Assembly (NCBI GenBank): GCA_029339195.1
Contig: JAPTJF010000035.1
Span: forward strand, 1 to 64,000
Length of the DNA: 64,000 bases
Direction of reading: 5' to 3'
Source: Micractinium sp. NFX-FRZ
Taxonomy: Eukaryota > Chlorophyta > Trebouxiophyceae > Chlorellales > Chlorellaceae
Within the stretch, counting starts at the first letter, position 1. Every line of letters starts with the position of its first letter. Of this stretch, positions 38,501 through 51,042 are shown one piece after another. The translations under genes and the position numbers were made by a program. The notes under the pieces are model-generated. The model did no database searches. It was not told the origin of the DNA and saw only the letters and a program-made list of their open reading frames with translations.

Positions 38501-39445
38501 GAGGGCGTGACGGGGGTGGGGGGGAGGGGCACAGCATAGCAGGTTCCAGAGCCGGGGGAGGGTTTGGTGAGGCTATGAGGGGGCGAGGCAGAGCAGGACG
38601 TGGTGGGCGGCACTCAGCTGCCTGGGTGGCTAGTCGCCTTCCCTGCATGCCCAGCACCACAAAAGGCACCCAGCAGCCACAAAGCTGAGCAAGCAGCCCT
38701 GCCTTGCCAAAGCATGCTTCCCACCATGCGCAATCATCCCCACTGAGGTTACTCACCAGGCCTGGGGTAGCGCCAGGGGTAGCGGGAGGTGCCCACCACA
38801 GTCATCCCAGCCTTGGCAAGCCGCTCCGCCGTGGCGCGCCCGATGCCGGTGCTGGCGCCTGCGGGCATACGGGGTCGTGTGGCTATCCCATCAGCCAGGC
38901 GGGCACATTGGGCACTCTTGATTGAGTCGACTTCTCGCCTGAGTGGTTGGCAATGCTGCGCAAGTCTGCACTAGGCGGCACTTGCTGGGACGTGGCCACC
39001 TGGCTACCCGGGGGGCACACGGTGACCGCGGGGGCCACACACACCTGTGATGAGAGCAACCCTGCCAAATAGGTTCTGCATGTGCAGAAGAAGTGGAGGG
39101 CGGGCGGCGAAGTTACTACAGATGCGAAGAGATGCGAGAGCGGCCACTGGAAGAGGCCTCTGCCTGCCACGCGCCGGCGCTTGCTGCAGGGCAACTGCGG
39201 GTGCACGTTTGTGCCAACCTCTGGCCAAGCCTCACCTCGCACTGGCGGCACGGCAGCGGGCCACTGAAGGTGGCCGTTGGGAGCATCTTCTCCATGTTTA
39301 GGGGGCAGCTGTTCAGCGCCTGGATGAGGGCAGGGTTGAGGGCGGAGGCGCCGGGAGCCGGCGGGGGCGGCGCTGTGGCGGCGGCCACCGCCGTCGTCGC
39401 CAGCAGGAGGCCGGCCAGCGCCGCTGCGTAAGCTGCGACGCGCAT
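35586..39445 (-). CDS. Short-chain dehydrogenase/reductase with N-terminal signal segment
   Basis: An NAD(P)-dependent oxidoreductase of the classical SDR fold. Exons (minus) are 39236..39445, 39045..39075, 38757..38858, 38234..38344, 37835..37941, 37488..37560, 37139..37218, 36747..36815, 36552..36609, 36419..36457 (optional, 39 nt), 36251..36331, 36017..36119 and 35586..35673, giving about 383 aa. The Rossmann motif ALITGASTGIGRATAERL sits at about residues 80-97, after a hydrophobic N-terminus (MRVAAYAAALAGLLLATTAV). Then come FLFLNAGRGG (NAG motif), catalytic Ser in LLHSSIES and the YxxxK in GYSVAKAGVDRIADEW. Joining NAG to RGGIHYG requires a GC donor (GCAAGT). The last exon (RWTKPAELWPEGWGPPTLGA) was inferred from splice phase. 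The substrate is unknown; targeting to the ER, plastid or secretory path is possible. Confidence 0.8.
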
Positions 39446-40612
39446 GACGGGCGTTCGCTTGTTCCACGCGCTGAGGATCTGCAGCGGACGGGCGAAAGAC
39501 AAAGACGGGCACACGCAATTTCGCGATCAGGCTGCAGCTCACTTACTCGACTTCTGCAGCGCCGACGCCCGCTAGGCACGCAACATGTGTTGAATACACA
39601 CATACTCACGGCCGAAGTGCACTAGGTGCACCGCTGAAACGCACGGGTGGACGTGCGCCTCCCGATGTGTTGTGGATGGCGCCGCTGGGAACCGTGCCTC
39701 TGCGAAAGCAGGCAGTTTTCAAATTGGCAGAGGGAATGAGTAGCGCATAGAGAGGAGCCGGAGCTGCACGTACCCAGGTGCCCAGCAAAAGCCCATGATG
39801 TGCCGGCAGCGCAGCACAGCGCCGGTGACCGCTGGCAGCACAGCTACCTCCTGACGGATTTCTCCAGTCCTCCAGGGTATTCAGGACCGTGTGTCACACA
39901 AAACCCCGCATTTTATCATCAGCGCTCCCAGGTGGAGCTCCCTGGCCATGCCCAGATCACTGCTTCCTGACATGGCTGGCAAAAGCAAGCATCAATACCC
40001 TGCTGCCACCGCAGACTCCACATGTGTGGTCAGATGTAGATGGCATCCCTGTGCGCATGAAAATTGGCAGGCGGGTGTGGCCTGGCGGCAGCGGTGGGCT
40101 CGGTGTGCCGTGCTGGGACCACGCCACTTGTGTGCTTTCATGCCACTTCGTCTGCCATCGGCAGGCCATCACACCGCAGGGACCTGGCTGTGGCCCACCA
40201 AATGTACGTGCTGAGTACTGCAGTTACGCATGGTGGTCAGCAAAGCATGCTGCACCTGCCCCGACCTTGGCGGCACACAGCACCTACTTACCGCTGCTGA
40301 CAAGCCCCGCCTTGAAGACGTGCTTTCTATTGAGGCTTCTGCGCAAGTTATCTCTCAAAACCAGCTGCTCCAAATGGCGTCGTGCTTGCAAGTTACAATT
40401 GTGATAGAAGGATGCGCCCGCGGGGGTATGCACAAGTGCAGGCAGTGCCACACAGGCAGCGGAAGCTCAGCGGGCACAAGCCCGCCAGGCTGGCGGCGCC
40501 GCCACTGGGTAGTTTGCGTGGTGGGTCAGCAAAACCTTGTCCGTCCTTACACATCTACTACCAGGTAGCAAGTGCTCAAGCCAGCAAGAAGCGTGACTGC
40601 CGCGCGTCAGCC
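39446..40612. other. Intergenic region between divergent SDR and F-box gene C
   Basis: About 1.17 kb. No open frame shows recognisable domains. The stretch near 39890-40320 is comparatively less GC-rich. It should contain the promoters of both flanking genes; no TATA box was recognised. Confidence 0.5.
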
Positions 40613-42804
40613 ATGCCCGCGCGTCCTGCTGCCACCGCTGCTGCCACCGTGGAGGCGCTGCCTGACTCGCTGCTGGGCCGCATCGTGGCTCTGGCTGGGC
40701 GGAAAGAAGGGTGGGTGCAATTCAGCGGGCCGCGCTCTTTGCCGCTCGACCCGCACGCTCGTCGCCTGCTACCTGCCGTCACGGAAAGGGGTCTGAGAGC
40801 CGGTTCCGTCAGAACAGAGCCAAGGCTCGCATAGCTTCTGACTGCACCGCCCGCCCGCCACCTGCCTTGCCCCCGCAGTCCCTCGCTGACGCTGGTGTCC
40901 AAGCGCTGGCGCGCCGCCTTCTTCTCAGAGCCCAGCCTGTGGCGCAGCTTTCACGTCACCAATGTGCCATATCAGGCGCAGGTGCATGCCTTGACAGATC
41001 AGGCTCAGCATGACCGCGAGCAGCATGAGATCAGGGAGCGGTGGTTTGCTGCCCGGCACGCTGTGCTCCGCCGAGTGGGCGCTCACGTGAACACCTTCAG
41101 CTGTGTCACGTACTGGAGGGGCAGGGAGGAGATGGGCACAGGCATCTGGCGCAGGGGCGCAGCGGCAGCCGCCCCGCTGCAGCCGGCAGACTTCCTGGCG
41201 CTGCTGCACCCCGCCAGCCTGGCAGAGGCGTCACTCGCTTTTGAGGAGGAGGCTGCGGGCTCCGCGCCAGCACTGCGCACGCTGGCCGCCTTCTCACGGC
41301 TAGGGACACTGTCTCTGGATGTCGCGCTTGAACACGGAGCTGCCCCTTTAAGCCGCCAAGACGGGCTGCCACCCGCCGCCTCCCAGGCGCTGGCTCAGCT
41401 CACTCAGCTGCACAGCCTTTACCTGGACTGGTGCCCGCTGTCGCCGCAAGTGGTGACCCACCTCTCCAACCTGACGTGCCTGATCTTGGAGGGCCCGCTG
41501 TCAGCTGACCTCACGGCTCTGACACGTCTGGCGCGCCTGCGAAACCTGTGTGTCATGGAGTGGGGAGATGAGCAGGAGGTGCCTGCCCAGCTCCCTAGGC
41601 CGGCCGCCTTCCCGCGCCTGCAGCGGTACAGGTACTTTCAAAAGGGCGAGGAGGAAGGCTACGAGCCGCAGCTGTGGCAGGTAGGCGCGGCGTGGGTTGG
41701 GGGCAAACGCGGCCTTGCTGCATGCAGAACAGGCGGGGTGTCCCTGCTTAATGCCGCGGCGCTGCTGAGCCAGTGAGACTAATCTGTGGCCAGCACCGGC
41801 TGCTGCCTGCAGATTGCGGGCGCCCGCATGGTAGAATGCAGCTACGCCTTTCAGCCAGAGAGCCCATCGAACCCACACTGGGTGAGCACCGCCGACCGAG
41901 CCTCGCTAAAACGGGCGGATGCTGTTGCCGCACCCAGGCTGACCCTCCGCCGCCTGGAAGAGCTCGAGGCGCTGCAGCCGCTGGTTGACGCGCTGTTGCC
42001 AGCTGGCGCTGAGCTGTCAGAGCTGGAGATCAGGGGCGATCAGTGGCACCTGACCGCCGACTGGGCCTGCAGCCAGCTGTCTGCCACCACTTGGCTGCAG
42101 TTCAGTTGCTGGTATGATGCCAGCGACGAGGACAGCGATGGGGATGAAGAAGAAGAAAGCGGTGCCAGCCAGGACCCTTGGCCGGTGATGCGCGCGCTGC
42201 TGCAGCAGACACCTCGCCTCCAAGAGCTGCGCCTGCGGGGGCCTGTTTGCCGCAGCCAGGGCGACGGCTGGCTGCAAGATGTGGCTGACCTGACGCGCCC
42301 CACCAGGCTTGATCTGTGCTGCGGCCGCCTGGAGGGCCTGCCTGGAGGTCCCTACCTGGCAGGTGGGTTGGCACTCATCACTTGCGTGCCACCACGTGTT
42401 CAAGGGGTCTGCTTCTGTCGCACCGCAGAATGGCATGCTTCTCACACATGCAGACAGGCAGGCAAGATGCTGACACTGCAGCGCTTGCTTGGATGGATGT
42501 TGCAGGCCTGCAAGATATGAGTCTGGCAGATTGCCAGCTTCGGCGCCTGCCGCCAGTGCTAGCGGAAGCAACCTCGCTCACCCGCCTGGAGGTGCCGTCG
42601 GTCTACTACTCGGAGCTGATCAAAGCTGACGTGGACGACATCCTGCTGCGCATGACCAGCCTCAAGCAGCTGGATGCTCCTAGCATGAGGGTGACAGCAG
42701 CCGTCCTCGGGTACGTTCGTGCCACGGTCCCCCAGCTGGCCATGCAGGTGAAGCTGGAAGAAAAGGCACCTTCTAGCCTGCTGGCAGATAAGACCGCACC
42801 TTAA
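40613..42804 (+). CDS. F-box/leucine-rich repeat protein C
   Basis: Third member of the family at 10600-15712, but about 25 kb away and on the opposite strand. Exons are 40613..40710, 40879..41680, 41813..42362 and 42506..42804, giving 582 aa. The F-box (VEALPDSLLGRIVALAGRKEG / PSLTLVSKRWRAAFFSEPSLW) is split by intron 1 at the same codon and phase as in A and B; introns 2 and 3 also match. LRR-like repeats include LTQLHSLYLDWCPLSPQVVT, LSNLTCLILEGPLSADLTAL, LQPLVDALLPAGAELSELEI and KADVDDILLRMTSLKQLD. An acidic insert (DEDSDGDEEEES) lies near residue 410. The last exon is intact and shows what gene B lost. Predicted SCF adaptor; target unknown. Confidence 0.82.
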
Positions 42805-43386
42805 TGCTGCAACACACATCCTTGAAAGAATAGTGATCCATCTACATCAAGGCTTGCACAGGCAGTGGCAACAGCATTGTCGGCTCGCCCACGTGTGCCC
42901 CCCGCCTCGCTCCGCTCCGCCGCCCCCGCTGCCCACAAGGCTGTCAATCCAACTGCTTGCATGCTTGCCCCATGACATCTCGCTGTGACAATCTTGTTGC
43001 TGTAACGCTGGGTGAATAGAGGTGCAACCTTGTGACGCAGCACACCAGACATGCAGGCTTGCAGCATCTGAGGTTGGTCAGCAAAAGCATGCAGCACCTG
43101 GCCCCGCCCTGGGGGCAGCAGCTGCTTCAACCCGCTTGCTGCCGCACTGCTCTGACATGTATTGCATGAAGTGGCATAGTAAATACAAGTTTTGGCAGTA
43201 CATGGCGTGCGCACCTACCAAGGGCTCAGGCAAGGAGGAGAGAGCACAGGGCCGCACGGGGGCAGCGGGCAAAGAAGTCACCTGGGCGGCAAGGGACTCG
43301 TCATTCTGCCACCCTGCTGGGCCTGCCAGACTGTAGCACAGCGCAGCACCGCACTGCGCAGCGCAGCGCAGCACAGCATTGGCACA
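42805..43386. other. Convergent 3' region of F-box gene C and EIF1AD
   Basis: 0.58 kb with the F-box C poly(A) signal TGTAA at 43001 and a GCGCAGCACAGC repeat at about 43335-43378 immediately before the EIF1AD stop. I see no other gene. Confidence 0.55.
43001..43005 (+). terminator. Putative TGTAA poly(A) signal of F-box gene C
   Basis: TGTAA about 197 nt after the F-box gene C stop codon. Confidence 0.55.
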
Positions 43387-44589
43387 TCACTCCTCATCCG
43401 ACTCGCTGTCCGACACCTCGTACTCAATGTACTTTCGGTTCTGGAAGCGAGGTATGGGAGGCAGGTCATCATCGCTGCTGCTGTACCCCTCCTCTTCACC
43501 TTGCGCCGCTCCTGCCGCCCCACCTGCTGCTGCCGTCCCCGCCGCATCTGCAGCAGCAGGTTGGTGCTGTGCTGCACCGGCGCCGCCTGGTGCTGCTGGT
43601 TGCGCTTGCTGCTCTGCTGCTGCTGCTGCTGCCGCGGCTCCCACGCCTGCTGCTGCCCCGCTGCTGCTGCCGCCTGCCGCCTCCACTTCACCATCGCTTT
43701 CTGCCAGTCCTAACGCTGCTAGCTGCTCGGCCGCCTGGCTGGCGCTTACTGGCCAACTGCTGCTGCTGGCCTCAAACTCGGGTGGCCTGTTGGCAGGGGG
43801 ATGGGAAAGTGGCAAGGCAGGGTAGGTGGGTGACGTGGTGGAGGTGAAGGCGCGGATGGCCAGCCAGGCTGGCGAGGTGGGCTGCAATGAAGCTGCACTG
43901 CAACCTGTCATGCTGGGGTCAGAAAGGCGCATGGTAGCAAACATCAGCAGGTGCCTGGGCAGGGCTTCCCTTTGTGCGCGCCTCCCCCGCTACCTCCCCT
44001 ACCCACAAGCACAAATGCGCCGGCCCTGTCGGCCGTTGCATGCCCGCCACCCAGCCCCCACCGCGTCCCGCCCCGCTGCCCACTCACCACACGCCCGACA
44101 TCTTGCGCAGCTGCTTGACGTGGTCTGCATACAGCACTGCCAGGATCTGCCCCGTCACCCGCGCGTTCTGTGCATCCGCCTCCGTCTCGTCCTCTATGAT
44201 CAGGTACGTGCCCTTCTTGATCCACAGCTTCTTGTGAAACTTGGCGGGCAACAGGCACAGCGTGGCGCGGCCATCAGGGAACTCCACCTGAGTTGTGGGG
44301 AGGGGCGGTAGGGCAGGCGCGGTGGGGATGTAGCAGGCACCGCATGGTGGCGGCCGGCAGGCAGCGGCGGCAGGCAGCGGCGGCGGCGGCGGAAGCAACA
44401 TGCATGGCAGCATGCGCAGCCTCCCGGCGGGCGGTGCCCTATCATGCCAATTTTGTTGTTCAGCCTTCCAAAGCGCACCTCGATGATGTTGCTGCCCCGG
44501 CTGCCCACTGCGCGCACAATGTGCTGGCCCTCGCCGGGAGGCTCGATCTCCTGAGTCAGAGATTGTAGCAGGTGTTTCCGGCGGCTCAT
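43387..44589 (-). CDS. EIF1AD: EIF1AD-like S1/OB-fold RNA-binding protein
   Basis: A nuclear eIF1A-domain protein; human EIF1AD (haponin) acts in late 40S ribosome maturation. Exons (minus) are 44479..44589, 44088..44287 and 43387..43786, giving 236 aa. The N-terminal half is the eIF1A-like OB fold: MSRRKHLLQSLTQEI, GQHIVRAVGSRGSNIIEVEF, LPAKFHKKLWIKKGTYLIIE and VLYADHVKQLRKMSGVWP, which matches EIF1AD rather than eIF1A itself. The C-terminal half is a low-complexity Ala/Gln/Gly segment ending in an acidic tail (SSSDDDLPPIPRFQNRKYI then EVSDSESDEE), a typical EIF1AD ending. The Ala expansion is larger than in animals. It is divergent from DRP5B over 342 bp. Confidence 0.9.
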
Positions 44590-44931
44590 GATTGGGGCCG
44601 ATAGCACTGCTGGGAGCGGAGACACGTGAGGAATGCGGGGATGCTTGCGCTTTGCGGTCCTCAAACGCCCTGTCTGATGTTCCGAGGCACTCAGGGAGTG
44701 GATGGCTGCGGCCAGAAGCCGCGCCAGAGGCCCTGAGCACTCGGCATGCTGTCGTGAAATGCGTGCTGAGTTCAAAAGTAGTTGGCCCGCAACAACATGT
44801 CACGCCGTTGAATCCGCTGCAGCCTGTTCCTCAGCCCGACCGCACCCCGGTGCCCCACTTGCACCCGCATCTGTCACCTCTTGGGCCAGGGCGGGCGCTG
44901 CTCAACGGACCAACAGCAGCAGCGGGCCGCC
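44590..44931. promoter_or_regulatory. Bidirectional promoter region, EIF1AD / DRP5B
   Basis: 342 bp between two divergent start codons. No TATA box is apparent. It contains several CACTTG/CACCTG and AACAACATG motifs of no clear meaning. Confidence 0.55.
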
Positions 44932-47900
44932 ATGGCGAGCTGGCTGCAGCAGCAGGCCAGTCAGGCGGGGCCGGGGCGCTACGCTATGCGGGCCTCGCAG
45001 GACGTAGGGGCCGAGGCGGAGGAGAACAACAGGACCCCCCCTTCAGTGCGCCGCTCTGGCGCCGCCCTCCGCGCCTCGGTGCTTGAAATCCCCTCAGACA
45101 TGTCCCCCGGCCGGTCGGAACGGGCCTTCAGGACCGGCAATGAGCGGCTCTACGAGGCGTATAACGACCTGCACGCCCTGGCGCAAGACTTTGAAAAGCC
45201 GTTCGACGCCCCCGCCATCCTGGTGGTTGGCCACCAGACGGACGGCAAGTCAGGTGCGCCCTCCCCTCCAGGGCTGCTGCCTCTGTTGCTGCAATGCTGC
45301 TGCCACCTCAAAGGAGGGCTGGGCACTGGGCAGGCGGGCAAATGGGCGCGCGGGGTGAGGCAGGCAGCGCGGCGCCGCGCGCAGCACTGCTCGCCAGCGC
45401 CCGCACGACGTCGGCAGCCGGTCCAACTGCCGCTGGTGCCTGGCACGCCCCCTGCTGTGTGCTTCCCCAACTACTTGAGCGTTTCAACCCTCCCCACACT
45501 TTTCTGCGCTGGCAAGCACACAACTTGCTGCCTGCCGGTGCCCAGCTGTGCCCGCATGTGATCATGCACTTGCCGCGCCGTCGCCCGCTGTGCCTCTGTT
45601 CCCACCCTCCCTGCTGGCCTTCCTGCCTGCCCAACGTGCTCACCGCATGCGCCCACTTGCCTGCCTCGCTGTGCAGCCCTGGTGGAGGCGCTCATGGGCT
45701 TCCAGTTCAACCACGTGGGGGGCGGCACCAAGACGCGGCGCCCCATCACGCTGCACATGAAGTACAACTCGGCCTGCGTGCAGCCGCACTGCTACCTCAT
45801 CACGGACGAGTTTGGGGAGCAGGAGGCCAGCCTGGAGGAGCTGCAGGTGGGCAGCGGCCGATGGGAGGGGTGTTGCCAGAAAGGGCCACACCGGGGGGCG
45901 GGCAGGGTGCACTAGCTGGGCAGGCGGCGGGCTGCAGCGGGGTGGGCGTGAGCGGCGCCGCAGCATGCGTGTGTGCGCGCCGCCACCCGCACAGGCAGCG
46001 CCATGCATGCGTGCTGCCCTGCCCGCACCAATCCCAGCCAGTGCCTGCTGCATGCCCCGCCACAGGCTGCACTAGCCTGCTCCATCCCCTCATATGCACA
46101 CATGCACGTGGCCCCACCGCCCTGCAGGACTACATTGAGAACGAGAACGCGCGGCTGGACCGGGAGGCGCAGTTCTGGTCCAAGGAGATTGTGGTGCGCA
46201 TCGAGTACAAGTTCTGCCCCAACCTGACTATCATCGACACGCCAGGTGGGGGTGGCAGGGTGGGGCCATGGGAGCGTGGGGCCGCCTCGGTGCCTGCAGG
46301 GGAGCAGCGCATTGGGGATGCATGCTGCGCATGCCCTGCTTGCCCCCGTCTGTGCTGCCTGTCTCCCAGCCCCCCTGCTCGCTGCCTTCCCTCACCCTGC
46401 CCCTGCCCGCTCCATCATCCACGCTGCAGGCCTGATCTCCGCGGCCCCCGGCAAGCGCAACACCACGCTGCAGAACAGCGCGCGGCAGGTGGAGGCGATG
46501 GTGCGCTCCAAGATGGAGCAGAAGGAGTACATCATCCTGTGCCTGGAGGACTCCAACGACTGGAGCAACGCCACCACGCGCCGCCTGGTCATGCAGGTGG
46601 GGGCTGCGGGTGGGGGGCAGGGTTGGGAGGCGAGGGCACCACGCAGGGTGAGGGTGGGACAGCCATGGGGCAGCTGTGGCTGCTGGCGCTTTTGGTGTGC
46701 GCAGAGCTGGCACCCGCCTGCCCCTCCTCACCTGCCGTCCTCTGCCCCCTGATGGAGCGAGCAGGTGGACCCCTCGCTGTCCCGCACCGTGGTGGTCTCC
46801 ACCAAGCTGGACACCCGCATCCCCCAGTTTGCGCGCCCGCACGACGTGGAGATGTACCTGCGCCCGCCCTCGCGCCTGCTGGAGCCCACCATGCTGGGCG
46901 GGTCGCCCTTCTTCACGTGAGCGGCGCGGCAGCGCCAGGCTGGGTGGGCTGGGAGGGGGCAGAGGGGCTACTGGTGGGCTGCATACACACCATGGGCTGG
47001 GTCGGGTCATGGCTGGGTGGTGCAGGCTGCCGCGCTGCGCAGCGAGACTGGCGGGCGGCACAGGGAGCTGGCAGCGCTGGCCGGCAAATGCAGCGGCAGA
47101 AGGCAGCAGGCTCAGGCTGCGCATCAAGCACATTACTTGCAGTGCTCGCCGCCCTGCACATGCGCAGCACCTTACCCCACCGCTGCACGCCTGCTCTGCC
47201 TTGTGCCCGCAGCTCCGTGCCATCTGGCCGCGTGGGCAACAGCAAGGACGCCATCTTCCGCTCCAACGAGCACTTCCGGGAGGCGGTGGCGGACCGGGAG
47301 GCGCAGGTGGGGCGGCGGTGCTGTGCGGGAGCGGTATCCAAGAGGGGAGGCGGGTGAGAATGAGGAGGCAGGTTGACATTGTGGTGCATGGACAGAGCGC
47401 TTTTTGCCTGCACATGGGCCATCCCTGCTGTCTGCCCCATCAACCCTGACTGTACAACGCCTGGCCCCCCTGGCTGCCGCCCTCCCTCTCCTCCTCCCAA
47501 CAGGATGTTGCTGAGCTGGAGTCCCGTCTGGGGCGCAAGCTTGACAAGGCGGAGCGTGCGCGCATCGGCGTGGGCCAGCTGCGCCGCTTCCTGGAGCACC
47601 TGCTGCAGGTGGGGAAGCGCTGACTGTGTGGGTGCTGTGCAGGGGCAGCTGTGCCAGAAGCTGTCTAGCTTTGGGGGGCCACTTGGTGAAGCAAGCTGCC
47701 AGCAGGGCGTTCTGTTGAGGGCAAGAAGAGGCGACGGGTGGCAGCCTGCCCGCCTGCCCACCCGCCCTCTCCTCACATGCCTTGCAGCACGGCCACCTGA
47801 AGGACATGCTTGCCAACTAGCCTGCAGAAAAGAACACGCCCTTGCTGCCCACTCACCTGCCACACTCATGCCCCGCCTGTCCTGTGCAGCGCCGCTACCT

Positions 47901-50900
47901 GGAGAATGTGCCCACCATTGTGCCGGTGCTGGAGAAGGAGTACCGCAACGCCAGCAAGCGGCTGGAGGAGACGCAAGTGGAGCTGCACGACCTGCACCCC
48001 GAGAAGCTCAAGGTGGGCCGAGATTGCTGCGGTGGCCAGGGTGCAGACGTGGTGGGGCTGGCGGCTTGAGCCTGGATAGGGCTGAGGTCCTCAGGCAGCT
48101 GAGGTGGCACGCTGTTGTGGGTTGAGGCGTGCTGGTGCAGGGCGCGACACCACCGCATGGGCGTGTCTCACCTCCCTGCCCGCCCTGCGCACCCTGCCTG
48201 CCTGCCTATCCCACTCCTTACCCTTCCTCGTGTGCACACTCCTGTGTTGTCGTGTGTTGCCCCCTGCAGGAGAAGGGCCGCATCTTCCGCGAGTCATTCC
48301 TCTCCAAGCTGGCCCTGCTGCTGCGCGGTACGGTGGCCGCCCCGCCCGAGCGCTTTGGCGAGACGCTGGCGGACGAGCACATCCGGGGGGGCGCGTTTGT
48401 GGGGCCCGACAACAAGCCCGTGGTGGTGCACGAGCACCTGCCCAACGCGCACATGCGGCTGTTTGGTGGCGCGCAGTACCACCGCGCCATGGCAGAGTTC
48501 CGCGCGGGTGGGTGGGCGGGCGGGTGGCAGGGGGCAGAGGGGAATGTGCACGGCAGCTGGCTGGGCTGGCCAGGGCTGCAGGAAGGCTGAACTGGGAAGG
48601 CAGAAAGCCAAGGAGATGCCAGAGGTTGCCGGGGGTACGAAGCGCACACATGTGACGGCAGTGCAGGCTACTGCAACGATGCCTGCCTTCCACGTGTGCC
48701 AGCTCTCGCCCGCCTTTCGTGCTCACATACCCACCCGCCCACGCAGCTGCCTGCCCTCACTCCACCCAACCCCCTTGCCCCCTCACCCTCTCACCCCTCT
48801 TCACTGTGCAGGCATCGGCACCATCTCCTGCCCCGACATCTCTCGCGAGGAGATTGTCAACGCGTGCGGTATCGACGACTTCCACGACGGCGTCAACTAC
48901 ACGCGCACCGCCTGCGTGATTGCCGTGTCCAAGGCCAAGGACCTGTTTGAGCCCTTCCTGCACCAGCTGGGCTACCGCCTGGCGCACGTGCAGCGCCGCA
49001 TGCTGCCCATCGCCATGCACCTGCTGCAGAAGGACGGCCAGTTCCTCAACGGACACGACCTCTTCCTGAAGCGCGTGGGCGCCGCCTACCACGCCTTCAT
49101 CGACGAGTTTGAGAAGTGCTGCAGGTGGGCTGCCTGACGTGAACTTAGTGCAAGTTGTTGGATGACTGGCGAAGGAGTTGGCTTGGGATGGGGGAACTGC
49201 GGCATTCCTTTGTGGCAGGCAGGTTTAGTGCAGCACGAGTAGGGTGGGGGCAGTAGGGGGGCATGTTGGTTGAGGACCTGTGGCTGGGCAGGAGCCTCCT
49301 GCCTGCGCCACGCTGTGCCTGCTGCGCCTGCATTCAGCGCTCCCAGTGCTTCTCACTCACCCCACACCCCCACCTGCCTCCGCCACGTCACCCCGCCCCC
49401 GCAGGACCAAGTGCATGGAGGACCTGCAGTCGACGACGCGCTACGTCACGTGGAGCCTGCACACCAAGTCCCGCTCCTCCCTCAAGTCCATGCTGTCCAA
49501 GGTCACCGCCCCAGCCAGCGCCGGCAACAACCACGCCGGCAAGGGCGGCGCCAGCGGGCAGGGCGTGGGCGAGGGCAGCGCGGCGACGGCCGACTTTTTG
49601 GAGAACACGCTGTGGAACCGCACGCTGGGGGCGATGAGCGAGGAGATTGTGGCCGCGCTGGTCTGCCAGATCTTCGAGGGTGAGCGCTGGGGTGGGGAGT
49701 TGGGTGAAGGGACGGCCGGCCAATTTCACTGCAGCCGTGCTTTGGGGGTGTGGGAGGTGGCTGCAACGGGGCCTTGGCTGCAGCCCAGGCAGTTGGGCAC
49801 GACACTGCTGCGCTCCGTCCCAGATTTGGCTCTGCAGCCAGTGCAGCGTCCCTCCTGACCTGCACCCCTGGCAACCGTGTGCCTCACCCTGCCCCTCCCA
49901 ATGCCCCCTTGCTGCACCCACCCCGCAGGCATCCGCGACCACTTTGTGCAGTCTGTGGAGCTCAAGTTCAACTGCTTCTTCCTCATGCCCATCATCGACA
50001 CCTTCCCCACGCGGCTGCGGGAGGAGCTGGAGAACGCGTACGAGGAGGACCTGGACGAGGTGGGGGGCAGGGGGAGGGGTGCTGCCTGGGGAGGGAAGCA
50101 GGGAGCTTGGTAAGGTTTTGCAATGCGGTGTAGGGCTGGTAGGCCGGGGCCCGTTGAGTAGTTGGTGTCTTGTCGTGGCCTGGGTGCTTGGCATGTGATG
50201 CACCCCGCCAGTGCACCTCTGCGTGAGCATGCACCCACACGCTGCATGCTGCTCCCCTGCGCAGGTGTTTGACGTGGCGGCGGTGCGTGCGGCTCTGGAG
50301 CAGCGGCTGAAGAGCCTAGAGCTGGAGCTACACCAGGTGGGTGCAGCTGGCCCCTCCCTGTTCCTGCTGCGCCCACACCTGTGCACAGCGCAGCTTTGCT
50401 GCACCCTGCTCCAACAACCCCCTCACCCTTGCTCGACTGCCTTCCCCCCCCCCTGCACCCCTACTCTGTCCCTCCCCGCAGGTGGAGCGGCTGCAGCGCA
50501 AGTTTGCGATGATACACTCCACCCTGGCGCAGCAGCAGAACTCCAAGCCGGAGCCAGACACCCCCAAGCTGCGGGCCAGCGAGGAGAACCCGCTCAACAT
50601 GAGCCTGCGCAGCAGCCTGCCTGGGGGGCCGGCGGGACTCAAGGTGGGTGGCGCTGGAGGGACAGGGGTGGGGCGTGGGGGAGGGGTAGAGCGTGAGGGC
50701 ACGGCGGTTGGGGGTGGGGAATGCTTGGCCTCACCATGAGCATCTGCCTGTCTGTGGTGGCCTGTCAAAGGGTTGGCTGGGCCGAAGGGGGGCACGCATG
50801 AGCTGGCAGGCGGGAAGACCCCAGTGGGGCTGCCGGCTGCAGCCCTGCCGCACTTAGCTGCCGCCTGCTTGGCTCGCGCTGCCCTCCGATCATATCTGCC

Positions 50901-51042
50901 CCCAGCCTTTTGCACCGCTCACCATGTGCCACACCCTCCCCTCGCCTCCCCTCCCCCGCAGGCCTCGCAAGAGCTGGGCAAGAAGATGGCGGGCATGGAT
51001 GTGAAGGGCGGGACCCGCGGCGTGCTGTCCAGCATGCGGTGA
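44932..51042 (+). CDS. DRP5B: Dynamin-related protein DRP5B/ARC5 (chloroplast division)
   Basis: A large GTPase that forms the outer ring constricting dividing chloroplasts. Fifteen exons: 44932..45253, 45677..45846, 46128..46245, 46430..46596, 46765..46916, 47213..47306, 47504..47608, 47890..48012, 48270..48507, 48812..49124, 49405..49679, 49929..50059, 50265..50336, 50482..50643 and 50962..51042, giving 840 aa. GTPase motifs: G1 VVGHQTDGKSALVEALMG, G2 GGTKTRRPITLHM, G3 LTIIDTPGLISAAPG, G4 VVVSTKLDTRIPQF. The DRP5B-specific blocks GGAFVG, LFGGAQYHRAMAEFR and REEIVNACGIDDFHDGVNYT are present, as are LEDLQ-type stalk sequence and ELKFNCFFLMPIIDTFP. The C-terminal 130 residues are coiled-coil-like. 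An N-terminal extension of about 85 residues is low-complexity. No pleckstrin-homology domain was recognised in the stretch I could read. The gene is complete and apparently functional. Confidence 0.95.

Noticed and set aside
45294..47357. 687-codon open frame on the plus strand
   Set aside because: It reads through several DRP5B introns in a shifted frame and has the Ala/Pro/Gly/Arg composition of random GC-rich sequence. The DRP5B exons lie in other frames.
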